From NCBI GenBank assembly GCA_028023455.1, contig JAQFVV010012498.1, forward strand, positions 2,360,001-2,424,000: a stretch of 64,000 nucleotides of DNA, read 5' to 3'. This document shows, in pieces, positions 1-14,600 of the stretch. Position 1 is the stretch's first letter, and each line of letters opens with the position of its first letter. Position numbers and translations under genes: made by a program. This stretch comes from Epiperipatus broadwayi (lineage: Eukaryota; Onychophora; Udeonychophora; Euonychophora; Peripatidae). Under the pieces are notes generated by a model. The model worked only from the letters and a program-made list of their open reading frames with translations. It ran no database searches and was not told the origin of the DNA.

Positions 1-1080
1 TATTTTTTTACTAACCAAAATTGACATTGACAAAGCCTTAAGTCAACATTGCATTTTATCAGTTGAAACAGAGAAAATAAACATTTGGAGTTCATTACAA
101 ATTGTATATTTAAACAATAGTGAGCATGAACATAATTATGTGATATGCTTTTGGAAATTAATCCAAGTATAAAAACGAACTAATATTGTTATAATAATAA
201 TCTTCTATTTAGTTATTGAAGCATTAACTACGTCATCAGTAAATTTAAATGTGTTCGAATTTAGAACACTATTAAGAAAAAAAGAAGATTCAATATTTTA
301 AAACTTTCTTCAAGTAATTAATTTACTTACTTTTAATATTATAAAGAACTAAAAAAATAATCTTTTAAATTGACAAGATTATAAGAGAAATCAATGTCTT
401 CGAAATGAGTTTTCAAAATATATGTTTAAGAAGACAAAAATTTACAAAGATATTCTCTGGCTAGACAATTTATGCCAAGGATTTCTGCTGATGTTTTAAA
501 CCTGAACATGTAAATTTATTTCTACTTAATGCCTAAAATATAATCATCATAATTCCCATTAAAAAAGCTGCCTTAACCTTTTAACTGCTAATTATATTAT
601 TGGCCCGAGTGAGTTAAAAATCAATACTTTTAATTGGCCAAGACAAAGTCAATTGTCAAAATATATTCAACCTTTTAATATCATATTCACTTTAGATTCA
701 TTTGTAAAAAGTATATTAATAATTTGTCAGGTTATGAAAGTGAAGGAAAGTTCTTTCAAAAATAAATTTCTATTTGTTTATTGTAGAAATATTTCATAGC
801 GGCAAAATTAAAAGCTAAACTTAGTAATGAATAAAAAAAGTTTGCTGATGTAAATGTTTTTTTTTTCAGTTTTACGTTACGAAAAAGCAAATATTTTCTT
901 TGCTAAAATCCTAAATATTTTTACTAAAATCTTAAAGATTTTTTAAAATAATTTTGGTTTTAGCATTATTTTACTTATATATTCATAATTTCTCAAGAAA
1001 TACTTTATAATTGCTTAAAAACATTTATTTATCATTTTCAAATTGAAAATCTTAGCACTACTTTTTGATTAGGCAGTTTT
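1..1080. other. AT-rich sequence with no recognisable gene
   Basis: No reading frame with protein-like composition, no GC rise, no splice-flanked open segment and no repeat boundary that I can recognise. It reads as decayed intergenic or intronic DNA. Confidence 0.5.
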
Positions 1081-1094
1081 TTTGTTCTTCCCAG

Positions 1095-1130
1095 CCAATC
1101 AGAATGTCTTTGATGGCTGAGACCAATCAG
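1095..1130 (+). promoter_or_regulatory. Pair of CCAATCAG boxes
   Basis: CCAATCAG occurs at 1095-1102 and again at 1123-1130, 28 bp apart and on the same strand. CCAAT boxes are typical of Pol II promoters, and single CCAAT motifs precede the TATA boxes of the LTR-like elements at 26.1 and 30.7 kb. No TATA box or transcript follows at a convincing distance here, so this may be a decayed LTR promoter or chance. Confidence 0.25.
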
Positions 1131-1340
1131 TGGCAAGATTTCTTCTTTGTTTAGGTTCACATGTGGTTTTATTGATTTTTTACTTGTAAAATAAGTCAAG
1201 AAATGGCAGCATCTTACAGAGCTTTTAAAAATCTAACTATTGACTATAAAATAGCTATCCTAGCATTAAAAATAACGGAATTAGAGTTACATCAATCATC
1301 AACAAAAGGTCTCATAAGCATCATCAGAAGAGTTAATAAT

Positions 1341-2555
1341 GGACTACTTTAATGAAGAAGATATTAAATATTTTACTATGCAAATATTTAAAAGAATGAA
1401 TAGTTGGATGGCCTCTTTGAAGGATGATCAATGAACTTTATCTTTCAACATTCACCATCATTTTATTTCATCTAAGGAGGGATACAAAACCATTATTCTT
1501 TCTCATCTTGGATTACTTCATTGTGTACTTTAATAACTCTTAAACTTTATTTCCTTTGTGAATAAATTGTAGTTATGTGGAAAAATTACTTCGTATATTA
1601 AATTGATCTTAACAGAATAAATGGAGAACTGATAAGATGAACATTTTATTTTTATTTATTTAATAAAATCTAAATGTTGATATTTTGATATATGCTCTGA
1701 TGAAAGCGACGGTTGACTAAGGTAAAAGTTTCAAAATTATTTCAATTTGGAAGTAAGTTTTATTATATTCCAAATTGAACCTTACCTGACAATTATCATA
1801 ATTTCTTTTTAATCAATAACATAATTAATATAAGAATACATTCTATTGTTATTCTAGTGTGAATGGTTGTTATCTGGAACAAACATAGAACACACACTGA
1901 ATCCTTTTAATGACACAATATGTAAATTTATAATGTATAGTTGTATTATTTATTGTACACATAATTTTAAATTATATATATGTAAATAATTACATTATGG
2001 TTTTTTTTTGATGTTGAATAGTTTATTATTGTATCATATGTAAGCACAGATTATAATTTTAAATTTTAATATTTTTAATTATTTACGTGATAATATTTTT
2101 TTTTCTATTACTGATTAAAATATGTTAAACTTGATTTTAAAATTGAACAGGTCTTGTTTGTTTATTTTATTTAGTCATTTTATAAAACCAATAATTATAA
2201 ATATACATACTCACACATATATATGTTGAATCTACTTAGTGATTTAATATTTATAAAAAAGTTATATATAGCTTATACTAAATTTATCATTACTATGGAA
2301 TATTTGTGGAAATTCCAGAAGAGAGTCGATTGCAATTTCTACTCTGAGCTCAAATTCCAAGAGTAACAAGGTTATTAATAGAGGAGTGGATTGGATTATA
2401 TTTTAAATCACATCATCCATGGCATTCTATAAGAATTCTCAAAGTCCAAATATAGTTAGATGTGATTTCCTCGAGTCCTGAAAAGGATTGTCCCATTATA
2501 ATATATATATATTGTACCGGATGGTTCTGCCGAATGAAGTTTACTTACACATATA
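1341..2555. other. AT-rich sequence with no recognisable gene
   Basis: Nothing supportable is seen. A short (TA) run near 2500 is followed by TTGTACCGGA, which resembles the way other elements in this window leave (TA)n with a TTGT start, but no matching far end was found. Confidence 0.4.
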
Positions 2556-2559
2556 TATG

Positions 2560-2840
2560 TTTTGCTGGTTTCAAACTTCTTCATAATACATTTATAATCT
2601 TATAAATGTTACGTGAATGAACCAGCACGTTCGAGCAAAATGGGAGATATTATTGATAGGTTTAACTATCAACAATGACCCACCTCAGCTGCTAGATTCA
2701 AACCCCTACTATCCAAACACTTTATTTGTTTTGGAGTAAACCCCAGGGTGCCAGCTATCTATTCAGAAGAATAAACAATGTATTTGGTCAGTAGGCTCAT
2801 AATCCAGCACTTGAAATGATCCCAAAACTAGCCCAGTCTA
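2560..2840 (-). repeat. Possible tRNA-derived SINE-like fragment
   Basis: Read on the minus strand, the segment carries GGTTTGAATCTAGCA near 2685-2700, close to a Pol III B box (GGTTCRANNCC). The same stretch recurs as GGGTTCAAATCTAGCA at about 15470-15485 on the plus strand. Complexity is higher than in the flanks. No clear A box, poly-A or target duplication was found, so the SINE label is tentative. Confidence 0.3.
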
Positions 2841-4283
<1,443 letters not shown>

Positions 4284-4499
4284 CTTCAGCTTGTTTATTT
4301 AATGTTAAATACAGATATTACATTTATCATAATCATTGTCATGTAATTACACTAGCTGTAATATTTCCCAACATTCAGGTGAATAACATTTTATTCTTTC
4401 ATATTTTATCAATGGAATAATAAATGTAGTAATGCAGGCATATTAATGAGAATTATTGTTAATGTACTGTTTCCTATGACTGCACAACTTGAGAAAGAG

Positions 4500-4697
4500 T
4501 GTTCACCATGTGAAGATAAGCAACACCATTACAATACACAGAAACTACTGTGTTGTTTTGGTCAGTTATGACAATTATGCTCATCTAAGGCTAAGCAGTT
4601 TACATCTTTAAGAAAATATATCTGTAGACTTCTGCCAGTCCATAAAATCATCATTATTTTTGCTGGTCCATAGGTGTGAAAAGGTTGAAGACCACTG
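4500..4697 (-). mobile_element. hAT-like terminal fragment (decayed)
   Basis: On the minus strand, starting at 4697, the sequence reads CAGTGGTCTTCAACCTTTT, close to the widespread hAT-superfamily terminal sequence CAGTGGTTCTCAACC. This is followed by a stretch ending in TATGGACCAGCA. The partner terminal repeat was not found at the lower-coordinate side, so this is at most one end of an old non-autonomous copy. A 97-codon open frame overlapping it on the same strand has no protein-like features. Confidence 0.35.
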
Positions 4698-4699
4698 AT

Positions 4700-7440
4700 A
4701 TAAAACATACATATATTGAACACAATATTCAAGATGTTCCTCCAATGGTTCATGACTTTATTTTTTGGATTACAGTTTGAAATATTCTGAATGGTCAGAG
4801 TAAAGCAGATGGCTGCTTCTCTACGCCGGCATGGTATTGGAACCAAAATATACAAATAAGTAGTTATGTAAAGTTGACTGACTGGTAGTCAATTGAATCC
4901 TTCAGTGGTCCACAGTTTGATTTTACCAATCATATCATTTATAAATTTTTATCTTTGGAAGGATTTAATAAAATAACAGCTTAAATTTTGTTAGATATTT
5001 ATCTCTTTACTTAATTACTCTGTTTAAAAACATTTTAATTACTTTTTCTAAGAATATCATTTCCACTTTGTAATTGTCAAAAACACATTTTATTTTAAGG
5101 ATACTTTTAAAAGTCAATTTATTATTAATCATACCATATACATTTATCTGTGCATATGAATTATATATATATATATATAATTTTTATTTATCAAAATTGT
5201 TTAAAAACTTTTATTTTAAAAGATTTCTTTGAATTTTTAAATTACCAACATTAAGCATATATGAATATTTCTTCAACACGTGTATATAATTTACATGAAA
5301 GAAAGTTTTTGTTTATTCAAAATACATGAGTGAAGGATAGTTTTCCTTCAACTATATTACTAAAGTGATATATATATGTATACATGCCAATTTATAACTA
5401 AATAATTTAAATTTATAAATTTTAATTTATAAATAAATAATTTAATATTATAGAAAATTTTATTTTATTTTATTAATTTTTTTTAAAAGTATAAGAATAA
5501 AAGTTTACTTCCTTAAATTTAGTAAAGGCACATAGATATGTGTGCAGTGGGGATCAGAGAGAGAGCTAAGATTAAATAAATAATTAACATTCAAATATAT
5601 ACAATTGTAGAAAATTCTAATTAACAATTAATTTAAAATTCATCTAATTAAAATTCCTGAATATTTTAGTTGGTAAAAACAGATTAATTATAGAGCATAT
5701 TACATTTACAGTTGTCATTAAACTCTTATATAGTTAACAAAAAATAAGGTAATCACTTTGTATGTACAAGATTGTTTTTTTATTATGATATTTGGCTGGG
5801 TGATAAAAGATGTTTAATTACTTCCAGGAATGCTGTGAACAAAAGGTATTAGGAATTTGGAAAATTTTATTAATTAATAAATAGGTACAATATTAAAGTC
5901 TAATTAAGCTGATCAAAATTGTTATCAGTGAAATATATTTTTGTTAGAGTTGATTTGGTTGCCTTTTGTTGAAAGTTTTATAAACACTTCAGAAAATGTA
6001 TGAGTTATTATTATTATTCTTCTGAGAGGATTCTTCAAGATCATTATTAAGAAGATCATTGATTATTTGGCTAAAAGAAACCCTATACTATACTAACCAG
6101 TGAACAGACAACATTTTGCTAAATCTGGGGAGTGCAAGCTGGGAATCCAGATGGAGTTGTGAAATTCTCTTCATATGAACTCTGCTGAACTGTGCATCTG
6201 TGCCAATGTGCCTGTCATCATTAAAGAATTTAGTCTGCTAAGTGACCTGACATGCCATCATCCCATAAATAAACTGCCTAGTCAATTATGCCACCTTCAA
6301 TCATTTGCTATTCCAAAGAACTAGCCTATATTCAAATTCATTACTGATATTATAACAGTCAGATTTGTACAGTCACATAACAAAATCCAGAGTCCAGGCA
6401 AAATACACCAAAGCCAACCAAAATAAGATGGTATCTTGAATCTGACTAAACATCAACTCATTTGCTAATACTCCATGATTTAATACCTTATAAATGACAT
6501 TTTTGATGTTGAACATGAGTATCAATTTCATCTGTGAGTCAGCTCTGAACAGAGAAAAACATAAGACTCAAGGGGAATTAGCAATTTAACTAAAGATATA
6601 AAATAAACTATTTAACATGCTAATACTTAACTAGACAATGTATATCATACATATAAAACCAATAAAAAAATTGGAGTTCAGATTTGAATTGCGAATAAAC
6701 AGATGTGAAACAGATTTATAATTTAAATAAGCTTATTAAAAATAATTAATACATTAAATCAAAACAAAATGATATTAATATCTGAATTAATACAGGCCAG
6801 TATTACATAATGGATGAGAATATTATTAATACACCAATCTCATATTTAACATAAAAATAGATATACAGGTGTGTTTGTGCAATTGTTAAAGTCATGTCTA
6901 TAATAGGTAATATGCCAAACCTATTTTGCACTTGGTTTGCTAATGTTACAAGATTATAATCTAGCAGAGAGGATTATTCAATACAGCACTAAGATGGCTA
7001 TTGTGCATACTGATCATATGAGCAATTAAATAAGCTCAAGACAATGCAAATTCAATTTAGTAACCCAGATTAAGGTTTCATTCTAATGCTGAAAAGTAAT
7101 TACCAAGGAGGAAAGAACTGGTTACTTTTAGGCTGGCATATATATAATATGGTGCTAAATAAAATAAGGTTGCAGTGTGAGTAAATAATTATTCACAGGC
7201 TTCAGCATTGAATGCTCTATGACCTAATACTGGATGGCTTGTTACTATAATAAGAACATATTTAATTCAGAAAAATCAGATAGGCTCTAAACATGGTCTT
7301 GATCCTCATGTTACAGTTTTAAAAGATGCCATACATGAACTGTGTGGACAGTAGCAGCCACCAACACAAACCCATCAGAAAAAAGCAAATCATTAATGTA
7401 CATATGTGTACTTTGTAAGGACACATTTGTTACACATAAG
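4700..7440. other. AT-rich sequence with no recognisable gene
   Basis: No gene seen. A somewhat more complex segment at about 6110-6480 (higher GC, fewer homopolymers) has stops in all frames and no family I recognise. Confidence 0.4.
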
Positions 7441-7510
7441 TAAATATATATATATATAATACATATTTTGCGGGTTCATCCATGTTAAAAACTTTTAATA
7501 TTAATATACT

Positions 7511-7544
7511 GACATTTCGACTTGGTCACACAAGCCATCCACAG
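7511..7544 (-). ncRNA. Hammerhead-like motif at PLE1 3' end (degenerate)
   Basis: On the minus strand: CTGTGGA, one T, stem GGCTT, an 8-nt loop, AAGTC, then GAAA and TGTC. Hammerhead ribozymes have the order CUGANGA, stem II, GAAA, and PLEs are known to carry them. Here A6 of the core is T, so it is probably inactive. The stem pairs through one G-T wobble. Confidence 0.45.
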
Positions 7545-7694
7545 AGTTATAAAAGGTAGAAAGACGGTTGTAGAGGCGCTACAATCACTGATTTGAATAA
7601 AATGTTAAAATTCCACCAATAGCAAAAAATATTAAATTTAGGAATGTTTTTTAAAAAAATCTTTTCAAATAGGAGAAAGTTTACATGTATCATC

Positions 7695-10014
7695 TCACTT
7701 ATTGATACAATCTGGCCTTTTAAGTATCTCAATGGCTTCTCTAATTTTGCATTGGTAGAGATTATCACATCTGGGTATGATCCTGGTACTAGAAAAATCA
7801 ATTTTATGACCTGAATCTATAGTATGGAGTGAGAGTGCTGATGATGATGAGTGTTGTTTAACTGCATTATCATGCTCATCTCTCCTAACACTGATGCGAC
7901 GATTACTCATACCTATGTAAGAAGCTTTACAATTTTTACATGAGATTTGATAGACACCATGAGATTCAGGAGGGATTGAATCCTTAGGCTTGGTTATTAT
8001 ATTGCTGATCTTTTGATGAGCAGAAAATGCTGTATCTATATTATAGCATTTTAATATATGTCCGATACTGTCTGTAGTTCCTTTTACATATGGACCGCAA
8101 ATCCTAATAGCTGATTTATCATCTTTTTGTTTCCTATTTTGTCTATTTTGGGCTTGAAATAGGCTTTTTTTTTTATAAATTTGTAATTATAACTATTTGC
8201 TAATAAAACACTATTAATATGATTTATTTCTTCTTTCAGATGTGTCTCATCTGAAAGGTTAATGCTCTATTTAAAAGAGTTTTGGCTCCAGAAACTATCT
8301 GAGTTGGGTGATGATGAGAATGGTAATGCAAATATCTGTCTGTGTATGTATCCTTTCTGTAAATAGAAAAAGATAAACTATTTGGTGTTCTGGTGACTAG
8401 AACATCAAGAAAAGGGAGTTTTCCATCAGACTCTGTCTCCATTGTAAATTTAATATGAGGATGTATATTATTTAAATGTAAGAAAAAATTATCTAATTTA
8501 TTTTTTCCATGTTGCCATATGACAAAAGTGTCATCTATGTATCTGAGCCAAATGAGAGGTTTTAAAGATGATGATTCTACAGCACGAGTTTCTATATATT
8601 CCATGAATAAATCAGCTATTACTCCTGAGATAGGTGAGCCCATAGGAGTACCAAAAACTTGTCTGTAATGCTGTCCATTGTATATAAAATATGTATTTAA
8701 GAGACAATGTTTAATTAAAGCAATAATATGGTCTGGTAAATTGCAACGTTGTGAGATTATATTTAAAGCTTCATCAATTGGAATGTTTGTAAACAAAGAC
8801 ACAACATCAAAACTGACCAGAATGTCATTAGCATTAATTTTTAAACTTTTTAAAACAGAAATAAAATAAAGAGAGTTTTTAATATATGATTTAATAGATG
8901 GGATTGTAGGTTTAATGAAATCCGGTAAGTATCTGGCTAAAATATGAGTTGGAGAACCTATTGCACTTACTATTGGACAAAGGGGGGGGGGTATCTGGTT
9001 TGTGAATTTTTGGAAGTCCATAAAATTTTGGACAGACACAAGATTTTTCACGAGGGATTATTATTTTTTTTTTATCTCTGTTTCAATAGGTGATTTATTA
9101 ATAATAGCTTTTGTTGTTTTTTCCAAATACATAGTACGATCTCTTTTTGATAGTTTATAAGTTTTATCATTAAGAAGATCTAAAATTTTATTATGGTAAA
9201 TGTCATGATCCATTACGACTGTGGCATTACCTTTATCAGCTGGAAGTACAACAATTGATTTGTCCGATTTTATATTATTTAATGCTTGTCTTTCGGTCTT
9301 TGAATATTTTTAGGAAGTTTAGCTTTTTTTTAAAATATTACAAATCTCAGCTCTAGCCAAATCAGCCGATGTAGAATCAATTTTATCGAGAGCTGATTCA
9401 ACATTACAAACAATTTTCTCAAAAAATATCTGGGAAGGTGTTAAAGAAAAATTAAAACCTTTTTCTAAAACCGAAATTTCATCTGTAGAGAGGGCTTTCC
9501 TAGATAAATTATAAACGTTTTTTTGATTTGGATACATAATGTTTGGGGATTGTGTTCTAATTAGCATTTGCAATTTTTTCTTTAGCTTTGCTGTTACAAA
9601 TTCCGAATCTTTAAATGATCTAAAACTTGCAATACAATCAAAACTAGTCCACAGTAAAGGATGTATTTTATTACTAAGGAATAAACGTAAATGTAGCAAT
9701 ACTTTATCAATTTTGTCTAAATTTTTCCGAGTTTCTTTAATAAAAGAGTTTAAAATAATATTGCTAGTTTTCCTTAGAATTTTACTAACATTATAATTGT
9801 TCTTGTGAAACACAATTTTACAGCAAGTGGGTATAACATTGTGATTTTTGCACGCTAATAAAATAGATAAATTACAAAGTAACTTACATTTTTTAATCCA
9901 CGTTCTTTCAAATATACAAAGCTGTTTAAAAATTTCCTCCCCGTAGAGGTTAATAATGTTAAAATGAAGATTTGTACGGGTTAAATATATAAAATACATA
10001 TTTTGCGGGTTCAT
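7695..10014 (-). pseudogene. PLE reverse transcriptase / GIY-YIG endonuclease (broken)
   Basis: PLE proteins copy their RNA at a nick made by a C-terminal GIY-YIG nuclease. The N-terminal part (10014-9319, 231 codons from the ATG) contains the PLE-type LSTDEISVLEKGFNFSLTP segment. A second frame (about 9290-9060) carries LPADKGNATVVMD. The RT core follows (9051-8236): VSFDVVSLFTNIP (motif A Asp), GTPMGSPISG (motif B), YIDD (catalytic pair) and KLPFLDVLV. The nuclease lies at about 7990-7695 with GVYQI, SYIG and downstream basic residues, ending CINK-stop. Frames change at about 9320 (A run), 9050 and 8990 (a C run of about ten where the inverted copy has CTCCC), and 8255. The lineage looks Penelope/Poseidon-like, but that rests on memory of motifs only. 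Confidence 0.88.
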
Positions 10015-10076
10015 TCATGTTAAAAACTTTTAATATTAATATACTTGTCTGTCCAAAATTTTATGGACTTCCAAAA

Positions 10077-11382
10077 ATTCACAAACCAGATACTCCCTTC
10101 GTCCAATAGTAAGTGCAATAGGTTCTCCAACTCATATTTTAGACAGATACTTATCGGATTTCATTAAACCTACAATCCCATCTATTAAATCATATATTAA
10201 AAACTCTCTTTATTTTATTTCTGTTTTAAAAAGTTTAAAAATTAATGCTAATGACATTCTGGTCAGTTTTGATGTTGTGTCTTTGTTTACAAACATTCCA
10301 ATTGATGAAGCTTTAAATATAATCTCACAACGTTGCAATTTACCAGACCATATTATTGCTTTAATTAAACATTGTCTCTTAAATACATGTTTTGTATACA
10401 ATGGACAGCATTACAGACAAGTTTTTGGTACTCCTATGGGCTCACCTATCTCAGGAGTAATAGCTGATTTATTCATGGAATATATAGAAACTCATGCTTT
10501 AGAATCATCATCTTTAAAACCTCTCATTTGGCTCAGATACATAGATGACACTTTTGTCATATGGCAATATGAAAAAAATAAATTAAATAATTTTTTCTTA
10601 CATTTAAATAATATGCATCCTCACATTAAATTTACAATGGAGACAGAGTCTGATGGAAAACTCCCTTTTCTTGATGTTCTAGTCACCAGAACACCAAATA
10701 GTTTATCTTTTTCTATTTACAGAAAGGATACACACACAGACAGATATTTGCATTTCCATTCTCATCATCACCCAACTCAGATAGTTTCTGTAGTCAAAAC
10801 TCTTTTAATAGAGCAATTAACCTTTCAGATGAGACACATCTGAAAGAAGAAATAAATCATATTAATAGTGTTTTATTAGCAAATAGTTATAATTACAAAT
10901 TTATAAAAAAAGCCTTATTTCAAGCCCAAAATAGACAAAATAGGAAACAAAAAGATGATAAATCAGCTATTAGGATTTGTGTTCCATATGTAAAAGGAAC
11001 TACAGACAGTATCAGACATATATTAAAATGCTATAATATAGATACAGCATTTTCTGCTCATCAAAAGATCAGCAATATAATAACCAAGCCTAAGGATTCA
11101 ATCCCTCTTGAATCTCATGGTGTCTATCAAATCTCATGTAAAAATTGTAAAGCTTCTTACATAGGTATAAGTAATCGTCACATCAGTGTTAGGAGAGATT
11201 AGTATGCTAATGCAGTTAAGCAACACTCATCATCATCAGCACTCTCACTCCATACTATAGATTCAGGTCATAAAATTGATTTTTCTAGTACCAGGATCAT
11301 ATCCAGAAATGATAATCTCTACCAATGCAAAATTAGAGAAGCCATTGAGATACTTAAAAGGCCAGATTGTATCAATAAGTGA
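10077..11382 (+). pseudogene. PLE1 RT / GIY-YIG endonuclease, 5'-truncated copy
   Basis: Starts inside RT just before IVSAIGSPTHILDRYL (about 10105). RT motifs A (SLFTNIPIDEAL), B (GTPMGSPISG), C (YIDD) and KLPFLDVLV lie between 10277 and 10690. A one-base loss in a T run near 10802 shifts the frame. The next frame (about 10815-11200) leads into HGVYQISCKNC and SYIG of the GIY-YIG nuclease. A TAG stop near 11201 interrupts the nuclease (its neighbour has GAG-like sequence there), and the domain ends with CINK-stop at 11382. It lacks all N-terminal sequence and cannot encode an active protein. Confidence 0.88.
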
Positions 11383-11532
11383 GATGATACATGTAAACTT
11401 CCTCCTATTTGGAAAGATTTTTTTAAAAAACATTCCTAAATTTAACATTTTTTGCTATTGGTGGAATTTTAACATTTTATTCAAATCAGTGATTGTAGCG
11501 CCTCTACAACCATCTTTCTACCTTTTATAACT

Positions 11533-11566
11533 CTGTGGATGGCTTGTGTGACCAAGTTGAAACGTC
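11533..11566 (+). ncRNA. Hammerhead-like motif, inverted PLE1 copy
   Basis: CTGTGGA, T, GGCTT stem, 8-nt loop, AAGTT, GAAACGTC. It matches the motif at 7511-7544 with small differences, including CGTC here versus TGTC there. CpG decay in the other copy would explain that. Core position A6 is T in both copies. Confidence 0.45.
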
Positions 11567-11651
11567 AGTATATTAATATTAAAAGTTTTTAACATGGATG
11601 AACCCGCAAAATATGTATTTTATATATTTAACCCGTGCAAATCTTCGTTTT

Positions 11652-11652
11652 A

Positions 11653-11696
<44 letters not shown>

Positions 11697-11697
11697 G
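11652..11697. repeat. (CA)n-(TA)n compound microsatellite
   Basis: About 14 CA units followed by about 9 TA units, directly abutting the broken end of the PLE1 tandem-copy start. Confidence 0.95.
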
Positions 11698-14600
11698 CTA
11701 AACTAATTCAATCCAGTTCCTGGACTAGCATACTATTCATGCTAACTGAAAGGGGATACCTAAATTATTAATCTAGTTAGTATACAGAATCTGCATATAT
11801 TTTTACTCATAATTAAGGAGAGGAAACTATATTTAGAAGGCCTTAACAACATTAACAAAATATATACTTTTAATATTATCCTCAGCTAGCACAGTATATC
11901 TAACTACCAGCTAAAATCATAAGTCATAATAACTGACTAAGCAAACCATAATGAAATAAAGGCAATTATAAAATAAATAAAATAATGATAATAATAAGTG
12001 CATAGTGATCAATTATTGTCTATCAATACAGGATTTCAAAACAGTGATTCAATATGCAAAATAGCATTTCTAAAATATTTAAAATGGAGATTTTAATTAT
12101 CTCTGTTGAAAGTTCATTAAAAATTAGTATTTACTGTTTTGAAAGATTGGCATATTATGACACATATAATAAATTTAGATAAAATAATTCAAATAATAAA
12201 TATAGGCATGACTGCAGTTCTAAGAATTTAAATAATAACTGGTTACAGCTATTAAAGATTAAAGAAATAAAATTACATTATAGAGATGAATCAGGCAAGA
12301 TTATACAGTTTCATTTTACAAATGATTTTACAATTTTAAGAAATAAGATTGAATATTCATTATATTTAAATAAGCTAGTTAATATTAAAATTACAGATTT
12401 AAAAGTTAATTTAAAGAGCTCTGCATTTTTTGAAGAAATATTATCAATCTTCTGTAAGAAGACTTACAAATAATCACCCACCTGCACTAAGCTATACCAT
12501 AATAAACCTAAAAAAAAAACAATTTACTTTTTCCCGAACATCCATATATACATTAAACATTGTGATCAGCAAGTTTTATATTTTTTGTTATAAAGAAAGA
12601 TAAAGTTTCAAGTTAGACACTAAGAAAATAAATATACCCACATATATATACACAATATGACTAACCAAGAGTATTGTAAGTCATCAACTTATCAACATTA
12701 TAATGTGAATGTAAATAAAATTACACAAAGATAATGACCTAATGTCAAGCATATTGCTAAGCAACCAGACTTGGAAATGAAAAGATAATCCCAATGAATA
12801 TTTATTTTAATAACATTATGTTGATGTACAGTTATGCAATAATAGACAAATACAGCAAGCATGAGAAAGTCAACATCTTGACAAACATATTATTTTTTTC
12901 TTAAAAGAACAAGATGGATGGCTGGATGGATGTGTTTGAGTTTGAGAACAAATTTCAATCATGTAAATGAGCAGTAATTTATTTTATATGTCAATATAAA
13001 CCAAATCCTAAAATACCTCCAAGATATGAAAGTAAACCAAATTAATTGAGCCAATTGTTAATAAGAAAACTTAAAATTTACACCAAATCATCACAAGAAA
13101 ATAAATAAATAACCACTAACAATCATTAAGAACAGTTTTTTGCACGATTTCCCTATGCATACAAATAACCCTAAAAAAACTACACATACTAATGAGGGTA
13201 CCATAATGTGGTCTTGCTAAAAGAACTATGCTGTAGAAGGCTGAACACCAGCTCTTCAAGCCCATAGAAGCATTATGAGGTGTGAAATGCCTTTCTTTAT
13301 TAAATACTAATAGATAATGATGATCTTCTGTGGATCTCGTACATCTTCTTCAAAAGAAATGAACCAGACAGCATTGATGATTTATGATCCTGGAATAAGT
13401 GCATGCCAATTAAACTTACAGACAGTACACTGCCCAAGATCTATCACTGGGAGGAATAGACTTTGAACATGATGTACAGTGCTTGCCTGATTCAGAAATT
13501 TTTTTTTTTTTTAAATTTTATCCAATTGATTTGTATTTTTATTTTATTTGTTATTATCATCTTATTTTTACTTTTCATATTTTTTTTCTTTCTGTTTCCT
13601 CATTTTGAAGCTTATATTTCAGAAAATGGGAATGTTCATTCTAAGCATAGAGGTGGGAAGCATTAGATTTCATAAACATATTATTGTATTAAATAAAATT
13701 TAGGTCTATGCACCCTTCCAGTAGTTTGACATTATACAACTGATTGTGGAATAAAATAAGATCTTGATGATGTTCCACATTAAAGTATACACTAATGACA
13801 GAACAGAGTTTTCATTATTTGTTAAATGTTTTACTAACATTCATTATATATTCATTTTTCAGTGTACATGACTAACTTCCTTGGGTGTATAGTCTTTTCT
13901 ATAAATAGTAGGGAATCACATATACATATAGAATGGGATCCTCTCATCCAAGAAGGATGATGATACTCATTATGAATCAGACCACAATCATTATTCTATA
14001 ATATAACTGTATATAAGAATAATTAGTAAGTAAGATTCATAACCTTCTAAATTTTTTTATTATCTTAAGCTTTTGTAAATAATTTAGGATCAGGATATTA
14101 ATTATATTTAACACTTAAGGTGAGAGAAAACCATCATTGACTAATATTATTATATATGTAAATATTGTTAAAGTAGTTTCATTATTTAACAAATGTTATT
14201 AAGTTGTTTCAATCCATTGGGTCTCTGTCTTGTTCACATCATTGTGCATTTATACCTCTAAATGTATATGCTAAACTTCAATACACACACACATCTTTAT
14301 TTTTATGTATACTGATATTGGAAATATTCTGGGAAAGTGCTGAAATTGATCCTCACTTATATAGAGGTGTACTAGGCATTTAACCTAAATAGGTCTACCC
14401 CTGAAGAGAGTTGAGTATAAATTCTTCCTGTGTTTGATTACTGAGGCATAATGGAGCCAGAAAGGTGGATGAGATGAGGATGAACTAGCCCAAATCATAT
14501 CTAGATTTAAGGTGTGAATATAGAGATAGCCTATTGGAGGTGGATGTAATCACAGGTTAAGTATTTCATTGCATCCTTGCCAGCATCCTAGCTAAAGATC

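Larger units (their letters stand above)
7458..10044 (-). mobile_element. Penelope-like element PLE1, near full-length copy
   Basis: A PLE on the minus strand. A sequence of about 50 bp containing TTTTGCGGGTTCATCCATG lies at both ends (7465-7512 and 9998-10044) in the same orientation, and again inverted at 11568-11625. At the 3' side the element runs into the start of another copy (the ATGGATGAACCCGC start region) before breaking off in (TA)n at about 7460. This is the partly tandem, pseudo-LTR organisation typical of PLEs. The head-to-head junction with a second copy is at about 10044. The coding region is broken by frameshifts, so the copy should not be mobile. Confidence 0.88.
10045..11650 (+). 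mobile_element. PLE1 second copy, inverted and 5'-truncated
   Basis: The same element as the minus-strand copy at 7.46-10.04 kb, facing away from it. It starts abruptly inside the RT region (the TGTCTGTCCAAAATTTTATGG segment) and runs to the 3' end at about 11566. It then continues into the beginning of a further tandem copy (11568-11650), which breaks off in a (CA)n(TA)n tract. The head-to-head full/truncated pair is a configuration described for PLEs. The two copies are very similar over about 1.5 kb but carry different frameshifts. Confidence 0.88.

Noticed and set aside
2560-2840. Firm call of a tRNA-derived SINE
   Set aside because: Only a B-box-like word shared by two loci. No A box at the right distance, poly-A tail or target duplication was found, so it is kept as a low-confidence repeat.
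7547-7801. 84-codon minus frame in PLE1, with its counterpart at 11276-11530
   Set aside because: Out-of-frame shadow of the nuclease C-terminus and 3' UTR. The nuclease reads in another frame.
13463-13666. 67-codon hydrophobic frame that might be a membrane peptide
   Set aside because: Phe/Leu/Ile content comes from a T-rich low-complexity tract.
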